A DNA stretch of 56,883 bases from Candidatus Eiseniibacteriota bacterium (GTDB lineage: Bacteria; Eisenbacteria; RBG-16-71-46). Below the pieces are notes generated by a model. It saw only the letters and a program-made list of their open reading frames with translations. It searched no databases and had not been told where the DNA came from. Where the stretch lies: the NCBI GenBank assembly GCA_005893225.1, contig VBOT01000052.1:1-56883 (forward strand). Reading direction: 5' to 3'. The position numbers were made by a program, and so were the translations under genes. This document shows, in pieces, positions 7,992-17,069 of the stretch (positions are counted from its first letter, which is position 1; each line of letters opens with the position of its first letter).

Positions 7992-9383
7992 TCAGCGTCG
8001 CTCCTCCACCATCGCCTGGCGCCTCAGGTGCTCGAGCACCCGCTCGCCGAGCTTCCACACGTCGCCGGCGCCGAGGGTCAGCACCAGGTCTCCCGGCCGC
8101 GCCTCGGCCGCGGCCTCCTCGGCCGCCCGGGACGCGTCGGGGGCGTAGCCCACCTGCTCGAAGCCCTGCTCGCGCGCCATCTCCACCACGCTCGCGCCCG
8201 AGACCCCCGGGATCGGCGGCTCGCCGGCCCCGTAGACGTCGAGCACCCACACCCGCGCGGCGTCCCCGAAGGCGGCGCCGAACTCGCGCGTCAGGACCGC
8301 GGTGCGGGTGTAGCGGTGCGGCTGGAAGATCACCAGCACGCGCTCGCTCAATCCGCGCGCCGCCGAGAGCGTGGCCAGGATCTCGGTGGGATGATGGCCG
8401 TAGTCGTCCACCACCCGCACCCCGGCGCACTCGCCGCGAATCTCGAAACGCCTCGAGACCCCGGCGAAGCCGGCCAGCGCTTCGGCCACGTGCTCGAAGC
8501 CGACCTCCACCTCCAGCCCCACCGCCACGGCCGCCAGCGCGTTCAGGACGTTGTGGCGGCCCGGGATCCGGAGCTCGATCTCTCCCAGCTCGGCCCCGCT
8601 CGCCTCGACCCGGAAGCGCGAGCCCTGCGGCAGCAGGCGCACCTCGGAGGCCCGGATCTCGACTTCCGGGCGCGTCCCGTAGATCAGGTGACGCTTGCCG
8701 ACCCGCGGCAGGATGCGGCGCACCTCGGGGTCGTCCCCGCACAGCACCGTGACGCCGTAGAACGGCACCCGGTTCGCGAAGTAGACGAATGCCTGGCGCA
8801 GCTCCTCGAGGCTGCCGAAGTGGTCCAGATGCTCGCGGTCCACGTTGGTGATCACCGTGACTGCGGGCGAGAGGCGCAGGAACGACCCGTCGCTCTCGTC
8901 GGCCTCGGCGACCAGGAACTGGCCGTGGCCGAGGCGCGCGTTCGAGCCCAGGGCGTGCAGCCGCCCTCCCACCACGATGGTGGGATCGAGGCCCCCGCGC
9001 GCCAGCACCGCCGCGATCATCGAAGTGGTGGTGGTCTTGCCGTGGGAGCCGCCGACCGCCACGCCGTACTTCATGCGCATCAGCTCGCCCAGCATCTCGG
9101 CGCGCGAGATCACCGGCAGGCCCAGCCCGCGCGCCGCCACGAGCTCGGGGTTGTCCTTGGGCACCGCGGTCGAGAACACCACCACCTGCGCGCCCTCCAC
9201 GTTCGACGGGGCGTGCCCGATGAACACCCGCCCGCCGAGCCGCACCAGCCGCTCGGTGGACTCGCCGGCCCTTAGGTCGCTGCCCGAGACGGTATAGCCC
9301 ATGTTGAGCAGCACCTCGGCGATGCCCGACATGCCCACGCCGCCCACGCCGATGAAGTGGATGCGGTGGGTGCGCCCGTACAT
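7992..9383 (-). CDS. murC: UDP-N-acetylmuramate--L-alanine ligase
   Basis: Adds L-alanine to UDP-MurNAc in the cytoplasm using ATP, the first amino-acid step of peptidoglycan precursor synthesis. The 463-residue protein has the N-terminal Rossmann motif IHFIGVGGVGMSGIAEVL, the Mur ligase P-loop GSHGKTTT at residues 112-119, and the MurC-specific DDYGHHPTEI segment in the C-terminal half. The ATG at 9383 shares one base with the murG stop (TGATG), indicating translational coupling. Length is typical for MurC. Confidence 0.97.
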   Translation of the reverse strand: MYGRTHRIHFIGVGGVGMSGIAEVLLNMGYTVSGSDLRAGESTERLVRLGGRVFIGHAPSNVEGAQVVVFSTAVPKDNPELVAARGLGLPVISRAEMLGELMRMKYGVAVGGSHGKTTTTSMIAAVLARGGLDPTIVVGGRLHALGSNARLGHGQFLVAEADESDGSFLRLSPAVTVITNVDREHLDHFGSLEELRQAFVYFANRVPFYGVTVLCGDDPEVRRILPRVGKRHLIYGTRPEVEIRASEVRLLPQGSRFRVEASGAELGEIELRIPGRHNVLNALAAVAVGLEVEVGFEHVAEALAGFAGVSRRFEIRGECAGVRVVDDYGHHPTEILATLSAARGLSERVLVIFQPHRYTRTAVLTREFGAAFGDAARVWVLDVYGAGEPPIPGVSGASVVEMAREQGFEQVGYAPDASRAAEEAAAEARPGDLVLTLGAGDVWKLGERVLEHLRRQAMVEERR

Positions 9384-10534
9384 CAGCGCCTCCCCTCTTC
9401 CCCGCTCGGGGCGCCGGCGGCCCGCTCGCGCGCCGCCCGGCGGCCCTGCGACCAGCGCTCCAGGCTGCGCACGATCTTCTCCGCCGCGTCGGGGCGCGCG
9501 AAGCGGCGGGCATTCGCCGACATCTGGGAGAGCGCCTGCCGGTCGCTCAGCCAGTGGGCGATCTCGCGCGCCAGGCGATCGCCGCTGAGCTCGCGATCCA
9601 GGATCATCGCCGCCGCCCCGCGCTCCACCAGGTTGGCGGCGTTCACCGCCTGGTGATCGTGCGCCGCGTACGGGTAGGGCACGAGGATGGCCGGCGTGCC
9701 GCAGCTCGCGATCTCGGCCAGGGTCATGGCGCCGGAGCGGCACACCACCAGGTCGGCGGCCGCGTAGGCCATGTGGATGCGCCGCAGGAAGGGCAGCACG
9801 CGCGCGGGGAGGCCCTCCTGCTCCACCGCTCCCTTGGCCCACTCGAAGTCCTCGCGCCCGGTCTGCAGGATCCATTGCACTTCGACGCGGCCCTTGAGCA
9901 CCTTCATGGCCTCCAGCGCTGCGACGTTGATGCGGTGCGCGCCGCGGCTGCCGCCGAACACGAACACCGTCGGGCGTCCCGGGGTGAGGCCGAACTCGGT
10001 GAGGGCGGTGGCGCGGTCGCCGGAGAGGACGTAGGCCCGCACCGGGTTGCCGCTCACCTTGAGGTTGTCCTTGCGCTTGAAGTAGGAGCGCGCCTCGACG
10101 AACGACAGGTGCACCTCGTCGGCGATGCGGGCGAGCCAGCGGTTGGTGAGCCCGGGGATGCTGTTCTGCTCCTGAAGCAGCAGCGGGCGCGAGAGCAGCC
10201 ACGCCGCGAACGACACCGGGCCGCTCGCGTAGCCGCCAGTACCGAGCACCACGTCGGGGCGCTCGGATCCCACCACCCACCACGCCTGGAAGAAGCCGAT
10301 CAGGTTGGCGAGCACGGCTCCCGGCCAGCGCCACCAGACGCGGCGCGGGAAGCCGCGGGTCAGGATGAAGCGGATGCGGAAGCCGGCCTCGGGCACCGCC
10401 ACCGCCTCGAGGCCGCGACGCCCACCGACGAACACCACCTCGGCGTCGGGGCGGGAGCGCCGCAGCTCCTCCGCCACCGCGATGCCGGGGAACACGTGGC
10501 CGCCGGTGCCGCCGCCCGCGATCATCACCTTCAT
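9383..10534 (-). CDS. murG: Lipid II synthase MurG
   Basis: Family 28 glycosyltransferase that transfers GlcNAc from UDP-GlcNAc to lipid I on the cytoplasmic face of the inner membrane. The 383-residue protein opens with MKVMIAGGGTGGHVFPGIAV (the GGTGGH loop) and carries GSRGAHRIN and the nucleotide-binding segment CRSGAMTLAEIASCGTPAILVP. A basic C-terminal tail extends beyond the usual end. The ATG at 10534 overlaps the ftsW stop as ATGA, and its own stop overlaps the murC start. Confidence 0.97.
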   Translation of the reverse strand: MKVMIAGGGTGGHVFPGIAVAEELRRSRPDAEVVFVGGRRGLEAVAVPEAGFRIRFILTRGFPRRVWWRWPGAVLANLIGFFQAWWVVGSERPDVVLGTGGYASGPVSFAAWLLSRPLLLQEQNSIPGLTNRWLARIADEVHLSFVEARSYFKRKDNLKVSGNPVRAYVLSGDRATALTEFGLTPGRPTVFVFGGSRGAHRINVAALEAMKVLKGRVEVQWILQTGREDFEWAKGAVEQEGLPARVLPFLRRIHMAYAAADLVVCRSGAMTLAEIASCGTPAILVPYPYAAHDHQAVNAANLVERGAAAMILDRELSGDRLAREIAHWLSDRQALSQMSANARRFARPDAAEKIVRSLERWSQGRRAARERAAGAPSGEEGRR

Positions 10535-11664
10535 GTCTTCTCCTGCGACCAGCGGCGGCGCGCCAGCGCCTCCTCCGCCTCGTTCATCGCGCTCACCCGG
10601 TAGAGCAGCCCCGCGGCCGCCAGGTTGGCCACCAGCGCCGAGCCTCCGTAAGAGACGAACGGCAACGGCAGGCCGGTGGTCGGGGCCAGCCCGGTGGCGA
10701 CGGCCAGGTTGACCAGCGCGTAGAGCCCGATCTGGATGGTGAGCCCGCCGGCCAGCAGGAAGGCGAACGGATCGGCGGCGCGCGCCACCGCGCGCAGCCC
10801 GCGCCACAGCAGCAGCCCGATCGTTCCCAGCAGCACCGTGGTGCCGGCGAAGCCCAGCTCCTCCGCGAAGATCGAGTAGATGAAGTCGGTGTGGGCCTCC
10901 GGCAGGAACAGGTACTTCTGGAGCCCGCCGCCCAGGCCCCTGCCGAACCAGCCCCCCGAGCCGATCGCGATCAGCGACTGGTCGAGCTGCCAGCCGGAGC
11001 CGCGCGCGTCGAGGGTGCCGCCGGCGAAGCCGACGAAGCTCTGGAAGCGCTCCATCATGTAGGGGTGGGCGCGCAGCACCACCGCGCCTGCCGCGACGCC
11101 GCCGAGGAGAGGCACGGCGAGATGACGCACCGGGACCCCAGCGAGGAACATCACCCACACCCCGGTCAGCGCGAGCAGCACGGCGCTGCTCAGGTTGGGC
11201 TGCAGCAGGATCAGCCCCGAGAGCCCCGCCACCATGAGGAGCGGGGGAAGGAGGCCGCGGGCGAACCCGAGCTCGGCCGGCGGGCGGCGCTTGAGCCACC
11301 AGGCCAGGAACACCACCGCCGCGAGGCGGGCGAGGTCGGTGGGCTGGATCGAGAAGAGCCCCACGTCGAGCCAGCGCATGGCCCCCTTGGCCACCCGCCC
11401 GATCACCACCACCACCAGGAGCAGGGCCGCCCCGGCGCCCAGCAGCCAGGGCGAGAGCGGCTCGAGCCGGCGGAGCGGGAGGCGGGAGCAGGCGACCATC
11501 GCGATCACCCCCACCCCGGCGCGGATGAGCTGCTTGAACAGGAAGTGATTCGGGTCCTGAAAGCGGGTGATCCCGAGGATGGTGCTGGACGAGTAGACCA
11601 TCACCACGCCGAGCCCGGTGAGCACCAGCGGCAGCGTGAGGAGCCAGCGGTCGCCGCGGTTCAC
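10531..11664 (-). CDS. ftsW: Peptidoglycan glycosyltransferase FtsW (SEDS)
   Basis: SEDS-family glycosyltransferase that polymerises lipid II at the septum together with its partner transpeptidase. The 377-residue protein has about ten hydrophobic segments. SEDS signatures include GAMRWLDVGLFSIQPTDLAR, EAHTDFIYSIFAEELGFAG and PLPFVSYGGSALVANLAAAG. The start is GTG at 11664, overlapping the murD stop as GTGA, with GAGGAGG upstream. Its presence with the ftsI-type PBP in the same operon supports FtsW rather than RodA. Confidence 0.95.
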   Translation of the reverse strand: MNRGDRWLLTLPLVLTGLGVVMVYSSSTILGITRFQDPNHFLFKQLIRAGVGVIAMVACSRLPLRRLEPLSPWLLGAGAALLLVVVVIGRVAKGAMRWLDVGLFSIQPTDLARLAAVVFLAWWLKRRPPAELGFARGLLPPLLMVAGLSGLILLQPNLSSAVLLALTGVWVMFLAGVPVRHLAVPLLGGVAAGAVVLRAHPYMMERFQSFVGFAGGTLDARGSGWQLDQSLIAIGSGGWFGRGLGGGLQKYLFLPEAHTDFIYSIFAEELGFAGTTVLLGTIGLLLWRGLRAVARAADPFAFLLAGGLTIQIGLYALVNLAVATGLAPTTGLPLPFVSYGGSALVANLAAAGLLYRVSAMNEAEEALARRRWSQEKT

Positions 11665-13052
11665 GTGCGCGCCTCCTCGGGCTCGAGCCGCCGGACCTCG
11701 GCCTTGAACGCCCGGCCCCGGTCCTCGTAGTCGCGGAACATGTCGAACGACGCGCAACCGGGGGAGAGCAGCACGACCCCCGACCCCGCGGGAGCCCGGC
11801 GCGCCGCCTCGAAGCCCAGGCGCACCGCCTCGGCCAGCGAGGACGCACGGCTCACCGGCACCCCGCGCCAGTCCGCGGCGATCCGCTCCGCGCCCTCGCC
11901 GATCAGCACCGCGGCGCTCACCGAGCGCCGCGCGAGCTCGCGGAGCGGGGTGAAGTCCTGCCCCTTGTCGCGCCCGCCCGCGATCAGCACCACCGGGCTC
12001 GGGAAGCTCCGCAGCGCCACCTCGAGCGAGCCCACGTTGGTGGCCTTGGAGTCGTTCACGAACCGCACCCCGGCGATCGTGGCCACCGGCTCGAGCCGGT
12101 GCTCGAGCCCGCGATAGCGCCGCAGCCCCTCGCGCAGCGTGTCCGGGGCGATCTCGAGCGGCAGCGTGGCGGCCAGGGCGGCGAGCGCGTTCATGAGGTT
12201 GTGCGGGCCCGGGATGCCGAGCTCGCGCGCCGGCATCAGGCGCTCGACGCCGCCGCGCCGCCCGAGCGTGATCTCGCCGTCCTGCGCCCAGGCGCCCTCG
12301 TCCACCTTTCTCTGGGACGAGAACTCGAGCGGCTGCGCCACGCCCACCCGGCGGCGCGTCACCTCGGGATCGTCGGCGTTCCACACCGCGTAGTCGCCCT
12401 CGTCCTGGCGCGCGAACAGCCGCTGCTTGAGCGCGCCGTAGGTGTCGAGGTCGCCGTGCCGGTCGAGGTGATCGGGTCCGAGGTTGAGCCACACCGCCAC
12501 GAACGGCTTGAGACGCGAGACGGTCTCGAGCTGGAAGGACGATACCTCCACCACCAGGAGCCCGGCGGGACCCACGCTCTCGGCCACGTCGCAGATCGGC
12601 CGGCCGATGTTGCCGCACACCTCGACCTCGCGGCCGGCGCCGCGAAGCAGCGCTCCGACGAGGTCGGTGGTGGTGCTCTTGCCGTTGGTGCCGGTCACGC
12701 CGACGAGCGGCGCGTGCGCCGCCAGGAACCCGAGCTCGAGCTCGGAGAGCACCGGCACGGAGCGGGTGCGGGCCGCCGCGGCGAGGGGGTGGCGGTCCGG
12801 GATCCCCGGGCTCCACACCACGAAGTCGCGGCCGTCGAGCGACTCGGGCCGGTCCCCCTCCCACAGCGCCTCCGCCCCGATCTCCTCGAGCACCCTCGCC
12901 GCCTCGGCCAAGGCCGCCCGGGGGCGCGCGTCGCACACCCGCACCTCGAGGCCGTGGCGCCTCAGCAGCCGGGCGGCGGCGAGCCCCGAGCGCGCCGCGC
13001 CCACCACCAGCGGGCGGGTGCCGGGAAGCGGATGGCGGAGATCGATCGTCAT
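11661..13052 (-). CDS. murD: UDP-N-acetylmuramoyl-L-alanine--D-glutamate ligase
   Basis: Cytoplasmic Mur ligase that adds D-glutamate to UDP-MurNAc-L-Ala with ATP. The 463-residue product has an N-terminal Rossmann domain (PLVVGAARSGLAAARLLRRH), the P-loop GTNGKSTT at residues 121-128, the central-domain segment NLGPDHLDRHGDLDTYGALK, and the MurD-typical FVNDSKATNVGS and VVLLSPGCASFDMF. The ATG at 13052 overlaps the mraY stop as ATGA, and the stop overlaps the ftsW GTG. Length is normal. Confidence 0.97.
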   Translation of the reverse strand: MTIDLRHPLPGTRPLVVGAARSGLAAARLLRRHGLEVRVCDARPRAALAEAARVLEEIGAEALWEGDRPESLDGRDFVVWSPGIPDRHPLAAAARTRSVPVLSELELGFLAAHAPLVGVTGTNGKSTTTDLVGALLRGAGREVEVCGNIGRPICDVAESVGPAGLLVVEVSSFQLETVSRLKPFVAVWLNLGPDHLDRHGDLDTYGALKQRLFARQDEGDYAVWNADDPEVTRRRVGVAQPLEFSSQRKVDEGAWAQDGEITLGRRGGVERLMPARELGIPGPHNLMNALAALAATLPLEIAPDTLREGLRRYRGLEHRLEPVATIAGVRFVNDSKATNVGSLEVALRSFPSPVVLIAGGRDKGQDFTPLRELARRSVSAAVLIGEGAERIAADWRGVPVSRASSLAEAVRLGFEAARRAPAGSGVVLLSPGCASFDMFRDYEDRGRAFKAEVRRLEPEEART

Positions 13053-14146
13053 TGGAGCTTCAACGTCGAGAGCGAGAGCAGGGCGAGCAGCACCCCGACG
13101 ATGTAGAAGCGCAGCACCACTCGCGACTCGGGCCAGCCCATGAGCTCGAAGTGGTGATGCAGGGGCGACATCCGGAACACCCGCCTCCCCCACAGCTTGA
13201 ACGACGCGACCTGGACCATGACCGAGAGCGCCTCGGCGACGAACACCCCGCCGACCAGCACCAGCCAGAACTCCCGCTTGATCAGCACCGCGATCGTGCC
13301 CAGCGCGCCGCCGAGAGCGAGCGATCCGGTATCGCCCATGAACACGTCGGCGGGTGGACAGTTGTACCAGAGGAAGCCGAGCGAGGCACCCAGCACCGCG
13401 GCGCAGAACACGGTCAGCTCGCCCCCGTAGCTCAGGAAGTAGATGTTGAGGTACTCGCTGAACTTGTGATGGCCGCTGAGATAGCACAGCGCGGCGAAGG
13501 TGAGGGCCGCGATCGCCACCAGACCCGAGGCGAGCCCGTCGAGCCCGTCGGTCAGGTTGACGGCGTTCGAGGTCCCGGTGATGACCAGGATCACGAACGG
13601 GATGAACAGGATGCCGAAGTCCACGTAGTGGAACTTGAGGAAGGGCACGTGGGTCCAGGTGGGCGTCAGCCCGAGCCCCGGCTCCGGCCACCGGATGAGG
13701 ATGGCGCCGATCGTGAGCCCGAGCGCCACCTGTCCGGCCAGCTTGTAGCGGCCGAGCAGCCCTTTCGGATAGCCCTTGACGACCCGCAGGTAGTCGTCGA
13801 GGAAGCCGATGCCGCCGAGCCACACGGTGGCGAGGAGCGCGAGCCAGAGCGGGCGCGAGTGGAGGTTGCCCCACAGGATGGACGGCACCACGATCGAGGA
13901 GACGATCAGGATCCCTCCCATGGTCGGCGTGCCGGCCTTGCTCAGGTGGGTCTGGGGGCCCTCGGCGCGCACCTTCTGGCCGAGCTTGACCTGCCTCAGC
14001 CACTCGATCATCGGCGGGCCGACGACGAAGCACACGATCAGGGCGGTGATGGCCGCGTAGGCGGAGCGGAAGGTGATGTACCGGAAGACGTTCAGCGCCG
14101 AGAAGCCGGGTATCGTGTGGAGCGGGTAGACGAATTCGTAGAACAC
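13049..14146 (-). CDS. mraY: Phospho-MurNAc-pentapeptide transferase MraY
   Basis: Transfers phospho-MurNAc-pentapeptide from UDP to undecaprenyl phosphate, making lipid I at the inner membrane. The 365-residue protein has about ten transmembrane helices. Conserved blocks are EGPQTHLSKAGTPTMGG, the catalytic aspartate pair FLDDY near residues 117-118, NLTDGLDGLASG, and MSPLHHHFELMGWPES. GTG at 14146 is used as start: GGAGG lies seven bases upstream and it sits two bases after the murF stop. Its own stop overlaps the murD start. Confidence 0.97.
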   Translation of the reverse strand: MFYEFVYPLHTIPGFSALNVFRYITFRSAYAAITALIVCFVVGPPMIEWLRQVKLGQKVRAEGPQTHLSKAGTPTMGGILIVSSIVVPSILWGNLHSRPLWLALLATVWLGGIGFLDDYLRVVKGYPKGLLGRYKLAGQVALGLTIGAILIRWPEPGLGLTPTWTHVPFLKFHYVDFGILFIPFVILVITGTSNAVNLTDGLDGLASGLVAIAALTFAALCYLSGHHKFSEYLNIYFLSYGGELTVFCAAVLGASLGFLWYNCPPADVFMGDTGSLALGGALGTIAVLIKREFWLVLVGGVFVAEALSVMVQVASFKLWGRRVFRMSPLHHHFELMGWPESRVVLRFYIVGVLLALLSLSTLKLQ

Positions 14147-14148
14147 GC

Positions 14149-15530
<1,382 letters not shown>

Positions 15531-15534
<4 letters not shown>

Positions 15535-17069
15535 CTCAGCGCTCCCGACCCGCTATCGCGGGTACCCCGGCTCGCGCCGGTACCCCCGCCGGCGGGGGCA
15601 CGCCGGGCGCGCAGCAGCTCGCGCGCCACCGCCCGATCGTCGAAGGGGAGCACGCGGGCGCCGATCGTCTGGGTCGTCTCGTGCCCCTTGCCCGCGATCA
15701 GCACCGCGTCTCCGGGCGCGGCCCGCTCGATCGCTCGCTCGATCGCCGCGCGCCGGTCGAGCTCGACCCCGAGAGAGCCCGGAGGAGCTCCCGCCAGGAT
15801 CTCCGCGGCGATCGACTCCGGCGCCTCGCGGCGCGGGTTGTCGTTCGTCACCCAGGCGTGGTCGCTGGCCTCGGCCGCCACCTTCCCCATCAGCGGGCGC
15901 TTGGCCCGATCGCGATCGCCCCCGCAGCCGAAGACCAGCAGCAGGCGGCCGCGCGCGTGCTCTCGTACCGCCTGGAGAGCGCGCGCGAGCGCGTCGGGCG
16001 TGTGCGCGTAATCCACCAGCACCTCGAATGACTGGCCCTCGTCCACCGGCTCGAGGCGTCCCGGCACTCCGGTCGTCTCCTCGAGCCCTCGCGCGGCCAG
16101 GGCGGGAGCAACCCCGAGGGCGCGCGCCGCGCCGAAGGCGGCCGCCGCGTTCCAGGCATTGTAGCGCCCCAGCAAGGGCAGCGTGACCGGGACCGAATTC
16201 CCCTCGTGGCGGAGCTCGAAGCGCAGCCCGCGAGGGAGCGGCGTGATCGGGCCGATCGTGACGCCGGCGCCCGCGGTGGTCCCGTAGCCCAGCACCGCGA
16301 GGCCGCCCCGCTCCGCGGCGCGCCGCACGTCCGGGCCGCGCGGATCGTCGTCGTTCACCACCGCGGTGGCGCGCTTCAGAGCCCGCGGGTGGTTCCGGCC
16401 GTCGAACAGCCGGAGCTTGGCGTCCAGGTATCGCTCCAGCGTTCCGTGGTAATCGAGGTGATCGTGGCTCAGGTTGGTGAACACCGCGACGTCGCATTCG
16501 AGGCCGTAGCAGCGCTGCTGCTCCAGCGCGTGGCTGCTGAGCTCGATCGCCACGCCCTCGAGACTCCGATCCACGAACTCGCGGAGGAGGCTCTCCAGCT
16601 CGGGAGCCTCGGGGGTGGTGAGCGGCGCGGGCCGCCACTCGGCGCCGAGGCGATAGCCGGTGGTGCCGATCAAGCCGGCTGGAATCCCCGCCGCGCGGAA
16701 GATCGACTCCATGAGGTAGGTCGTGGTGGTCTTGCCGTTAGTGCCCGTGACGCCGACCACCTTGAGCCGTCGCGAGGGGAAGCCGAAGAAGCGGGCCGCG
16801 GCGAGCGCCAGGGTCCGGCGCGGAGCCTCCACCCGCACCAGCGCCCCCGCCTCCGGGGCCGCCTCGCGCGCCGCCACCACCGCGACCGCGCCGGCCGCGA
16901 GCGCCTGGGCGGCGAACGTCCGCCCGTCGCTCCGGAGACCTGGGAGGACGAAGAACAGGTCCCCCCGGCGCACGCGACGCGAGTCGTAGGCCAGGCCGCT
17001 CACCTCCGCCTCGGGGTCGGCCTCGAACCCGACCCCTTCCGTGTCCTCCAGGAGCTCGCGCAGCTTCAC
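15531..17069 (-). CDS. murE: UDP-MurNAc-L-Ala-D-Glu--meso-DAP ligase MurE
   Basis: Adds the third stem-peptide residue. The 512-residue protein has the N-terminal domain (LAYDSRRVRRGDLFFVLPGL), P-loop GTNGKTTT starting at residue 109, and LVDYAHTPDAL. The DNPR motif at residues 410-413 is the signature of meso-diaminopimelate specificity. GTG at 17069 overlaps the stop of the upstream PBP as GTGA. The last 20 or so residues (490-512, Gly/Ser/Arg-rich) lie beyond the usual family end and are encoded by a cluster of palindromes, so the tail looks like a repeat acquired at the 3' end. Confidence 0.96.
15549..15598. repeat. Palindromic repeat cluster inside the murE 3' end
   Basis: Three adjacent hairpin-forming units lie within 50 bases. 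CCCGC-TATC-GCGGG is at 15549-15562. GGTA plus CCGGC-TCGC-GCCGG plus TACC is at 15561-15584 with a two-base bulge. A perfect 16-base palindrome, CCCCCGCCGGCGGGGG, is at 15583-15598. The cluster is read as coding sequence for the non-conserved MurE tail. It resembles REP-type interspersed palindromes; whether it recurs in the genome cannot be judged from this window. Confidence 0.55.

Noticed and set aside
7906-7996. Small ORF overlapping the murC stop (TGATG) before ftsQ
   Set aside because: About 28 Arg/Pro/Ser/Ala-rich codons with no family resemblance; likely chance, although the overlap looks like coupling.
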